Source: Nelumbo lutea
Taxonomy: Eukaryota > Streptophyta > Magnoliopsida > Proteales > Nelumbonaceae
Length of the DNA: 64,000 nucleotides
Reading direction: 5' to 3'
Assembly: GCA_022828595.1 (NCBI GenBank)
Contig: JAKGHH010000002.1
Span: 44,982,222-45,046,221, forward strand
Shown: one piece after another, positions 24,601 through 34,600 of the stretch
How the letters are laid out: each line of letters opens with the position of its first letter
Numbering within the stretch: the stretch's first letter is position 1
Position numbers and translations under genes: made by a program
Notes under the pieces: generated by a model
What the model was told of the DNA's origin: nothing
What the model saw: only the letters and a program-made list of their open reading frames with translations
Database searches by the model: none

Positions 24601-27600
24601 AGTCCCATCAAGTATCATTTTGATGTTAATGTCCACAAATGTCTTATGTGGGTATGGTGTCCATTTAACATAGTGTTTTACCATATTGTGCCTTCAAAGT
24701 GGATATTTAATTTAACTTTGCAATGTATGGACTTTATCAACAAAATAGTGCTCACCGCTTGTCTAATTGTTCGTGGGAAACCATCAAGAATAAATCCCGA
24801 TTCACCTTTAGCTTCCCCAGCTTCAAGCCGTTGAGACAATAACCTTATAATAATTTCATCAGAAACCAATTTCCCTTGATTTACAATCTCTGCAAGCTGC
24901 AAAAGGCAACAAAGAAAATAAATAAATACACAAAAGAGAATAACACTAACCGGTAAATCATTAGCTTAAACTAAATATACAATCCTTAATCATCAGTTGG
25001 ACTAATGAACCCCACAAACCCTTATAATAGTTTAAAGAAAGTATTCCTAATCCATAAGAAGAGAATGCCAAAATTAGATGGGAGGAACAAAGAACTGTTG
25101 GCGGTTGTGAACTTGTGATACAGCTTGAAATCAACCAGCTCAGAGAATATCAGAAAAAGCAGTACATTTGTTGCAGACTTCCAACATCCCAAATGAAAGG
25201 ATAGTTGTAGAGAAGATATACGTCATTCTTCAAAGAGAGTAAACTCAGACTTAACATATCTAGATCTTCTGTTAGATGGAGAACCAATTAGTGGTGGCAT
25301 CCTAATCATGTGTCTTTATTTCTCACATTCAGTGACATCTATGAGAGCTAAGAACAAATTTACTTATTTTGTGGGTAATGTAACTTGACCATGCACAACC
25401 TAAACCTGACTGATCCAATTATATAGTTAGTTGCTAATATCAGTTAGACTAGAATCCAACCTAACTGAACCAGTTGACGCTACATCAATCTGGCTTCACT
25501 TCTCTTAATAGATATCTAATGACCCAAGAACAATGAAAACTATACCACTACAAGTCTCCAACTGTGAATCCATACCATCCAAATGAGATACCAAACTTCA
25601 AACCTTGGAGAATAGCAAGTAATTCAGCTTTTAAAAGCATTTAGGCCATCTTAGTTTAGAATTATTGTCTCTAGATGGAAATTCACAATTTGACTTTTAA
25701 ATCTTAAGTTAGATCTATTGGTTTCCTTTTCACAGTCAAATCAAATTTATACTAAAAAGAAGAACGGGGATAGATGTGCTACCTGAGCTTTGCGGTCCAA
25801 ACAAAAAATGGTAGATGTCTTTATTTGACTTTTTTTTTTTAATCAGCAACACAGAAAAGATTCATTAATTTAAAAAGTCATGTACATGCCTTTATTTGAA
25901 TTTCTACTACTTTCTTAGACTATGAAAATGTATTCCAATTAATAAGAAGTCATTATTTGAAATTCTTAATTCCCATAAGAGGTCTCATGATGTTCTCTAA
26001 CCCGTTATGTTAATCAAGACCCTAAATTAAAGATTGACAAGACATAAAGGGAAGTGCATACATGCAGAACTTAAAAGAATTATCTTCCCACAAAAGAGAT
26101 GTATTTTTTTGTTCCACATTCCTATAGCTTCTGCATCATGGGTTACATCCTAAGTAGCATAATAAATACCTAAGACAAATAGAATTTCTTACATCCTAAC
26201 CCCATTGCACATTTTCCCATTTCATGTTCCTTTGTATAACTTCCCACTACACAACTTCTGTAAACAAACTGGCCTTCAGATTTGAGAACGAACTCCATCT
26301 AAAGTCGCATGTCAAGCAAGACTCATTTTGTGGATGTCTCACCCAGTTATTTATTTATTTATTTTATCAGTACCCAGTTTGTTAATATTGATGAAATAAC
26401 TTTGAATTTGATGTTTTTTTGATCAATAGCTTTGAAAAGATTTCATTAATTAAAAAACTTTAGGATACAACAGGAAGTTGTGAAAGAAATCAGCTTTAGT
26501 AAGCTGACCCGGGACAGAATTACAAATGTGCCCAAAACATATGTGTTCTTTGAACCCCTTGCTTTCCTAAACTATCTGCCAAACTGTTAGCAGATCTCCT
26601 AACCTATCCCACCTGGATTGACATGTTCCTTGACATCCATTTAAGTCTTTGGAAATCATTCTTCGACTGCCATGTCACCCCTTCCCCTTTCTGCAACCAT
26701 TTTATCACAGTTTAGGATTCTCCCCTCGATGATCAGTCTATTAATACCCAACTCTTTAGCCTTCTCAACCCCATATGCTGCAGCTAGAAACTCTGCCCTT
26801 GCCACATCACCCCCTTCCACAGGACCGGAGTACAGAGAAATAACGAGTCCATTTTCATCTCTAATGCCCCCCCCCCAATGCTTGAAGGGCCTGGGTTACC
26901 CACACAACTCCCATCAAAGTTCAGCTTCTTCCAACCATTTTTTGGAGAAGACCATGCCTCAAAACTATTCTCGTAGATGAGGAGGCAACAATAAGTCCCC
27001 AAACCCTGAAAAAGTCTTCGACCTTAAAAGCTGAACACAACTTCAAGCTTTTTACACAATGTGCCACCCTCAATGTTATTGTTTCGACTAAAGCTTCCTT
27101 GCATTTTTCTTTTCCTTCAAATATTCTATCATTTCTTTCCTCCCAAACAGTCCCAAGTATTGCTGCTCTAGTACACCTCCATAGAATCCTACCCCTCCTT
27201 TTCATGCCACTAATATCATTAGGGCTGAATAAACCTTCCACCTTGTCAGGAGAAGACCACCTGCACCCAAAAAGGGAAGCAAACCAATTCCAAATAAAAC
27301 TGACAAAAGGGCAAGGTATTAGAAGGTGAAAGGCAGTCTCACCACTCAACTTACACAGGACACACCAGTTGGGGGACAAGCACCAGTTTGGTCTCACCAC
27401 TCAACTTTGAATTTGATGTTTAATGGGTAATTTATTATATTTCAGGTTGTTCCCATGATATTTGAACAATTTAAACAGTTTAGCATATGTAGGGCCTTAA
27501 CATTCGAGGCTACAACCTTTGTGTTAGATTCTCTCATTTGTTTCAGAAGGGTGCTTCACCTTGTTTCTTATTTGGGAGGCTGGCTAGCAAGGTTTATTTT

Positions 27601-29001
27601 GTAGGTGTGCCTCACCTTGTTTGTTTCAGAAGTGGTGCTTCACCTCGTTTCTTATTTGGGAGGCTGACTAGCAAGGTTTATTTTGTAGGTGTGCCTCACC
27701 TTGTTTGTTTCAGAAGTGGTGCTTCACCCCAACCAATTAAGCTAACAGGCTTTTTGAAATATACTATTTGTTTCAGAATTTTGATTTTCATGTTCTTGTA
27801 TATTAAGTTATTCTCTCAATGTTTTTCTCAAAGGTTGTGCTTCACCTTGTTTAGACTAGTGCCTTACCTTGCAGGCTTGCACCTTACACAAAAGCTTGTC
27901 AGAGTTGTTTTGACCAAGTTATTTTAGGATTTGCCAAGATGAACCAAGGCAAAATCTGAAGAAGGAAAAAATATATCAATCAAAACAAAAACAAGGAAGA
28001 AAAAAAAAGAACGAAAGAAGCTAATAAGGTAAGGATAAGAAACCTATGGAAAAAAAAAAAAAAAAGAAAAGACTTTTATGGATATGATGACAATACAAAT
28101 CCGGGTGCTATAATTATTAATTAAGTTTCCACATACTTCAATGGAAAACAAACTCCTTCCGATTTGAGAAATGACATTTATATTGGCATCCTTTCATGAT
28201 GATCAAATCAATTCGGATACCATGTAGGCCCACATAGGTCAGTTCATGCCCGTTTCCAAAAAAGAATTGAGTGCGACCCACTGCCAAATGCCAACGTAGT
28301 TAGTTTGAGAAAGTGTGCAACACTAAATAGCATCCTAACTCGCAGGATATAATTCTTAAATGTTCTAGGTGATAAAAATTTTGACTCAGCAAGCTCTAGC
28401 TCTAACCTCAATTCCACGACATCATTAATTACGTCTCCAGGAAGAACAACTCAATGACCAATTAATGGGGAGATGAGCATAAATCGTTTAATCGATTGAT
28501 ATATGCACTCTCTTCTCTACATAGAAAGCATTTGCAGTGTGCGTTCTTTCTTACCAGCTCCAAAGAGAGCTTAGAGACGGATCCATCGATCCAAGCAAAC
28601 AGATCTCATCTGCTTATGCTACCAAATTAGAAAGATGAAAAAGAAGAAAATAATAGCAATAACAAAGCGGAAAAGAAACCCTAACTAACCTGTCGTGATA
28701 GAGGTCCAGAGGAGGAGAGTTCCTCTCGAACGAGATCCCCGGTGGCGATGTGAGGGGCGCCAAGGAGGTTGGAGAGGCGACTGGCGTAAGTGCCCTTGCC
28801 AACGCCGGGGCAGCCGAGGAAGACCCACTGGACGTTCCTGTCGCCGACATCTCGACATAGAGGAAGAGACTTGTGACGGGAGATGGAAGGAGGAACGCGG
28901 GGCTGAGACTCGGAAAATACAGCCGAACATAAGCTCCTAACACAAGTCTCAGAACACGAGGGTGAGCCTCTCGCTCTAAGCAGGCGGTTCAAAGCCGCCA
29001 T
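21211..29001 (-). CDS. Adenylate kinase, organellar (chloroplast/mitochondrial) type, four exons, complete
   Basis: Catalyses ATP + AMP <-> 2 ADP. Coding exons are 28690-29001, 24756-24896, 23129-23401 and 21211-21354. All junctions are GT-AG and in phase 0, giving 289 codons plus TGA. Residues 63-71 are the P-loop GCPGVGKGT, followed by ATGDL (AMP-binding core). Exon 2 carries the conserved LDGFPRT. Exon 3 holds the LID region with a CSHCGG half-finger. Exon 4 ends with the [10 protein letters not shown] tail typical of plant members. The first ~55 residues are Ser/Arg-rich with few acidic residues, like a transit peptide, so plastid or mitochondrial targeting is inferred. An in-frame ATG at 29112 would add 37 residues; I prefer 29001 because the upstream part is not conserved in character. 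Intron 1 (3.8 kb) contains a LINE and a tandem repeat. Confidence 0.95.
21606..21650 (+). repeat. (GT)n(GA)n compound microsatellite in adenylate kinase intron 3
   Basis: A run of GTGTGT followed by GAGAGA dinucleotides, roughly 45 bp, within the intron between exons 3 and 4. Confidence 0.85.
21830..22250. repeat. Degenerate dispersed repeat in adenylate kinase intron 3
   Basis: ACCGGTCAGACTGGTCAACC near 21852 and GACCCAGTGATCTGACCAG near 21958 resemble the interior of MITE family 1. Ends are not clear. Confidence 0.35.
26417..27402 (-). mobile_element. 5'-truncated LINE in adenylate kinase intron 1, with target-site duplication
   Basis: On the minus strand it reads zinc-finger RT-tail (LSPNWCVLC...[12 protein letters not shown]), a linker with [13 protein letters not shown], and an RNase H start ([20 protein letters not shown]), then an A-rich tail (T-run at 26417 on the plus strand). 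It is bounded by an exact 19-bp direct repeat, AACTTTGAATTTGATGTTT, at 26398-26416 and 27403-27421. Stops and frameshifts break the frame after the RNase H glycine loop, so it is inactive. A 5' truncation with long target duplication is the signature of target-primed reverse transcription. Confidence 0.92.
27540..27727 (+). repeat. 83/84-bp tandem repeat in adenylate kinase intron 1
   Basis: Units start with GTTTCAGAAG at 27540, 27623 and 27707: two full units (83 and 84 bp) and a partial third ending GTGCTTCACCCC. Full units share TTTCTTATTTGGGAGGCTG and GTAGGTGTGCCTCACCTTG. The long plus-strand frame here is a by-product of repetition. Confidence 0.85.
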
Positions 29002-29385
29002 GGCAGAACAAATAAGAGCTGCAGACAAACTGAGAGAAGAGAGGTGCAACAGAGATTTTAAGACAGTTGGACGAAGAAAGGGTAGGGAGCGGTCGGCGGG
29101 TTTTAATGGCAAGTTAGCAAGTGTTAACCTAGCTGTGAGTTTGTGAATTTCTCTGGTCTCTAGCTACCTATTCTAGAATCGGTACTCGGTAGGGTAGGCT
29201 CCGTTTGTTTCTCCGTAGAATGCGAGATCGAATCTCCTACCCACTATCTAAACTCTTCCCGCATGCCTACCCACACAGTATTACAGGTGCGCACCTCATC
29301 ATTCATGGGGGATGTTGTTTTTAGGTTTGATAGTTGGTGGGTAGAGACGTGGGTGGAAAATTTGGAATAATTTGAGTAGGGAATT

Positions 29386-29670
29386 CACATCTCCTCCCCA
29401 CAAGCACCGATGATGACGTCATTAGTTTTGTTTTATCATCGGGAGATATTCTTAATATACAGCGGGGATTTGCTATGGGACATTATGGGGCGGGGTCCTT
29501 ATTGGGAGGAGATGTCATCTCTGGTATAACGTGCATTTAACCGCTCGGATCTCTCAGATCACATCTCGTCCCCATAAGGACCCGCCTCACAATGTTCCAC
29601 AGCAGATCCCCGCTGTACATTGGAAATATCTCCCGATGATACACCAGAACCGATGATGTAATGGAGATGT
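29386..29670. repeat. Long foldback (MITE-like) just upstream of adenylate kinase
   Basis: Arms of about 105-115 bp at roughly 29404-29520 and 29556-29662 are inverted copies: TATCATCGGGAGATATT at 29434-29450 against its complement at 29624-29641, and ACAGCGGGGAT against ATCCCCGCTGT. The ~35-bp loop is TATAACGTGCATTTAACC-like. It begins about 385 bp upstream of the start codon, inside the probable promoter or 5' region. Confidence 0.8.
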
Positions 29671-29679
29671 TTCCAATAA

Positions 29680-29917
29680 CACCATTGCGTTTTTGGTCAG
29701 CAACCAATCAGCATCAGCACATTCAGCAATGCAACGGCTCCGCGTTGGTTAGAGACTGTGCTCGTCTGGCGTTTGCTTTTTCATTAAAATGACTTTTTCT
29801 ACCAATAAGGCGTGAGTTGACAATTCGCAATTATTATGCTGTTTTACTTTTCACAACCCTTTACTTTATAAACATCATCAAACCCATTGCACTCCAAACA
29901 CTTTTTTTTTTATTTTT

Positions 29918-29977
<60 letters not shown>

Positions 29978-30263
29978 TTAAGTAACTTTTTGAAATCTAT
30001 GTGTGCAAAGGGCGATAGGCACTTTTACCCCACTATTTTTTGTGAGAAAAAAATATTTTTTCGGTCTCATATTACAATTTTTAACATTTTTAAAATAAAA
30101 TGTATAAATTAAATATGTATATATAGTGCTAACATGAAACGGTCTGACCCTCTCCGGTCTGCTTGAGATTTAGGCTTGGTATTTAAGTGGGTTGCAATGT
30201 TGCATTACAATACACGCAGTGGGTTTGGGCGTTATTAGAGTAAGAAAAACTAATTTTTTTTGT
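29680..30263. other. Intergenic DNA with an (AT)n microsatellite
   Basis: 29930-29972 is an uninterrupted TA dinucleotide run after a T-rich tract. No gene was seen. Confidence 0.7.
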
Positions 30264-30271
30264 GTAAATAC

Positions 30272-30533
30272 CATAATTTTCAAAATCAGACCAGATCGGA
30301 CCAAACAGTCAGACCAGACTGGTTCAGTTCCATTTTCCCTAAAAACCGAATTTATCCCCCAAACCATTGATTTTGATCAGCGAACCATTGAACCAGACAG
30401 TTAACCGTTTAAATGATTTTGACAGTTTTTTATTTTTTATTTTTCTATCAGAAAAGACTAAGCGTTCAGTTTGAACGGTCGGACCTTTTAACCTGGTAGC
30501 CAGACCCCTGACCAGTTCAGTCACTAAACCATG
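30272..30533. mobile_element. hAT-like MITE, family 1
   Basis: Left end CATAATTTTCAAAATCAGAC; right end CACTAAACCATG (complement CATGGTTTAGTG). The 8-bp flanks GTAAATAC (30264-30271) and ATAAACAC (30534-30541) match at six positions. The interior carries GACCAGACTGGTTCAG and AACCGTTTAAATG words of the family. Confidence 0.65.
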
Positions 30534-30974
30534 ATAAACACTCGGCAGTTCAAAATACTCCCCTTCTCACCCAGAATTAAACAATGTGGAAGCGGCCGTC
30601 TTGATTTTCAGTCCAGATACTTGGGCGTATTGAATTATCAGAATTCATTCCAATTGGGATTTCTAATGCCCTCAAGAAGTTGCTGTCAGGATGTGCGAGC
30701 GCCAAGGTTCAAAATATCAATACACCACCGGGCAATATGATAGTTTTTTTTTTTTCTTCCCAAATCTGGGTCAGAGGGACCAATTTAAGATCCATCCACC
30801 CTCTAAACTGATCAAAACCCCAAAACACCCCTATAGGAGCATATCAAGAAGACTCCATACGATACGAAGATTGTAAGAAACCAAGTTTGCTTCTGACCGT
30901 TCAACATAATTAAAGACTTAACACCCGGGCACTCATTCAAGATACATAGTTCATGGCTTGAAAAGGGCCTCACA

Positions 30975-30978
<4 letters not shown>

Positions 30979-31009
<31 letters not shown>

Positions 31010-31074
31010 ATAGGAGGAACTACATAAAACGGAGGTAGCTCGGCCCCAAAAACAACTAGCATGATGAAGATTAG
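30979..31074 (-). mobile_element. Short poly(A)-tailed retroinsertion (LINE/SINE 3' fragment)
   Basis: A T-run of about 26 followed by ~70 bp (AGAAATAGGAGGAACTACAT...) is bounded by CCTCACAATGA (30968-30978) and CCTCGCAATGA (31075-31085). The duplicates differ at one base. The poly(A) orientation is minus. Confidence 0.7.
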
Positions 31075-31085
31075 CCTCGCAATGA

Positions 31086-31688
31086 TTTTTTTTTTTTTTT
31101 TTATAGCAGGGAATCCCCAGTTTCAAGAATAAATGTACCTTTCCTATGACCAGGGCCAAAATGGCTAATGACCATTAAAATTTAAAAGAAAATGATAAGT
31201 CAGAAATCTAGGATTATCAGCCTATCGGGTGGTTTTCTTTCTCCTTGTTTTAACAACATAGCTCTTCCAAGAGAAGGCATTTGCAATCTTCAACAGCCAG
31301 AGTATTTTCATGTCTGGAAGCTACATTTTTTAAACAATTAATGAAACCAAAAGCAGAAGCAATTGTGATTGTGAGGTACAAAACCAAAGCACCAATTCCT
31401 CGTTGCTATGGTCTTAGTGAATATTATATGGTAAATTATCCATGGCTGATAAAGGGAGCTCATATGCTAATGCAGTAATGACCCCATAAGCCATCTTATG
31501 TCTAAAGTCAGAAAAACTAAACGAACCCACACTTTGGGAAACAGAAAAGCTCAACCAAATTACTAAAATCAAAGGATATAATCATACTTCATACATGACC
31601 CGGTTTTTCCCATTTCCATGATAATAAACAATAACGTGGAACCATGAAGATAAACATTCAGAATGCTACAAGTACAGTCACAGAGAAA
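31086..31688 (-). other. 3' flank of the TONNEAU1-type gene
   Basis: It lies directly downstream of the stop at 31689 on the minus strand and should contain the 3' UTR. No other gene was recognised. Confidence 0.4.
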
Positions 31689-34600
31689 CTAGATATGTTC
31701 TGCTTTGCCACCATCATCTGTGATTCCATCCCCAGTATGCCTGAAATCAAGACAACCAACAGTGGGTCCTTAACGAGAAGAACATTCTTGTTCTCTTAAT
31801 TTCCCTCAAAACACATGCCATATTATATGGTCCAAGAAGATCAAATCACAGTTTGACTGCAATATTCAGCTTCCAACTCACACCCAATTTCCATGCAATG
31901 TAACACGGACACTTCAAATGGGAAGAGTTTCCAATGTTGAATACTTGTTCAAATTCTGAGTACGTGTATGCACCTTGTCCTATATGTGATGTAATTTTCC
32001 ATGATACTGGTAATACGGTACAATAAAATACCTCAAAATGAGATAGAAGTTCCATTTTCCACAAACATTCAAAACCCAGCCACCCCTGAATTTTAGTTGG
32101 TTCTGCAAAGCACAGCCCAGAGCAACACAAGCAATGCATTTGGATTAATCCCCCCACCCACCCAGATCTACCAGCTGAGTGTGCCACTCTTATATGATAG
32201 ATAAATTCCACAGCTGGACAATTTTGAGATTTTCCCCATCAGCTCTTTCGGGATGTCTTCAGCTGCAAGGGTAAAGGAAAGCACGCCTCAAATTTGTTTT
32301 GACAAACCTTAGTAAGTGGAAGTGGGGCTCACTAAGGGTAGATAGAGTGCCTGGGTGATAGCTGCAAGTAGTGTGTCCACGGTGATCCTACGGTTCAAAG
32401 TCCAAGAACATTAACTAAAAGAAAGTCAATAGTTTCAGAAATTTAATGGTGGAAGGGGATTTGAAAGTAGTGGTGGGATGGATGAATGACAACAGTACAA
32501 GTGCTTGGACATATAGGCACATATAATGAGGAGAGTGAAGTTTCTTGCTGAGTTGACAATCTACACTTGGAGTCAAATATCGGCCAACAGTAAGGCATTA
32601 GCAAGACAAATGTTTAATAGAAATCAGATGCAGTGGAGGATAATCTATCAGTGGGAACAAAAAAAAAAAATTAAAAAGTAGGGGGGAGGTAGCAGCTGCT
32701 AGTCTACCAAAAAATGGGTGTTCAGTACAATCTCAATCTTGTACATCATTCTTCTATTATAAACTAATAAAGTTCTGTTTGTTACTGATCAAAAAGAAAA
32801 GAAAGCCAATGGTAAACCAAGAAGATAGCTCCAAGCTCTGATTATATGGGCTAAAAACTCCCTTCTGGGACAGTAAACAAAGAAGATAACCATTTTGACC
32901 ATTCAAAATGGGCTCAAGGAATCAGTGGAGATGGCGAACGGTACCAAATTCTGGTTCAGTTCAACGAAGAAAGAAATACAGTTTTTGATTGGCAAGTGTT
33001 GACTTTATTACATTATGATAAAAATGGTTAATGCAATCATGCCGAGAATCCACATTTAGGCTGACATTGACCACCTAACCCATTCTTCTTTATAGTTACA
33101 CTCTATGCCTCAATGATCCCCTAAAAATGTTGCTCCTTATTTAACCCTTGTTTAGATAGTGCATTTGACAAGATGCTTGTTAATCTATGAGTCCAGGAAA
33201 AATTAATTTCTATTATCCTCTCAAAAACCAATATCTCCTTGATGATGTTCAGATAGTAAAACAATGTTATACTTTTTTTTTTTTTTCTTTTAGCTACCGA
33301 CTACCACTCTTGAATTGCCTTCCACTATCAGTGATCTCATATTGAAAGACCTTGCCAGCCTGCAATTCTTGTATCACCACCAATAGCTCAGCTCTTTTAC
33401 TCAAAAAAGAAATGCATTAATAGACTGTGGGCACTCCTCCGAGGATTGAAACTAGATTTCTTATCTGGATGGACTAATTTTGATGGTAAAATGGAGACTG
33501 CCAAGTGGTGATTCATTAGTACTTTTCAAGTATAAAAGTAACTTGGGCCCTCAAATTTTTTATTAGACAAGCCAAAGTGATGCAAGATCAACTAGTATTG
33601 AAGGTACGGAAACGATGGCTGGGGCAACAAGAGTTTCCTGTGCTGGTGATGACTTAGATGAGAAAATATCACTCAAAGCAATGTCAACATTGATAAAAAA
33701 AATCAAGAAATCAAGCCTTGTCTGAGTCAGAGTTAGATCAATGTAGAAAAGGATTATAATCTAATGGAGGTTGTTTCTGAACCTTGTGCAGAGTTGGAAT
33801 AGGATGATGGCGTTCAAGATGGGGAGATGGAGGAGGCAGTGAATCATTGTGAACTTATTGACTTGCAGGAGAGGTTGAGACAAATACCTGAGAAGATGTT
33901 ACTGAGGTGGCCGTGGGCAAACTAGGGGTTGATTTGAGATCAAAAAAGTTTTGTGAAAGTAGCTGAAGGGGTTACCGCTGACAACAGTTCAGTGGAGAAC
34001 CTGCAAAAACCTAAAGGAACAAATAACGGAAACTTGACTCATGTCTGAAGACTTTGTTCATCAGTTGAGGGATGGCCTTCTGGGGGTGGGTCCCTGTAAT
34101 AAATTTAAGAGAGTATTTAAGAAGAAGGGAGCAAAGACCAAAAACAAAAACCAGAAAGGTGATGAAAACAATAATCCCATCAATCGGAGAAAGATTAAGA
34201 ATAAAATGGAAACGACTTCTGATTCTCAAAGAGAGGGAAATATAGTCTACACCTCCGGGCCTCCCCCCTCCCAAGACCCCAGATAGCTGGGACCAACATT
34301 GGGTAACGCCCTTTTTAATAAAACTGTAATTTACTATTGGCGATGAGGTGAAAAAACAAGTTGAAAGTGATGGTTGCAGCTTTGGTTAATCTGGGACCCT
34401 CAAGCATTGGTGGTGTGTTCAGGAATAAACATGGAGACATTGTGGTAAAAAAAGAGGGGAAGAATACTGTGGAGATGCACAAGGGCAGTCATGTGTTGGA
34501 CAATTTAGGAGGAGAGGAATCAAAGGCTTTTCCATTAAAAATCAAGACGTATAGAAGCTATCATTGAAGCTATCACCATCAAGGTAATCCATTGGGTAAA

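Noticed and set aside
27538..27927. 129-codon plus-strand frame with internal repeats
   Set aside because: It spans the 83/84-bp tandem repeat in an adenylate kinase intron, on the strand opposite the gene, with no recognisable domain.
29001..29112. Upstream in-frame ATG of adenylate kinase as the start
   Set aside because: It would add 37 residues ahead of a normal-looking transit peptide. The ATG at 29001 gives a family-typical length. It is kept only as an alternative.
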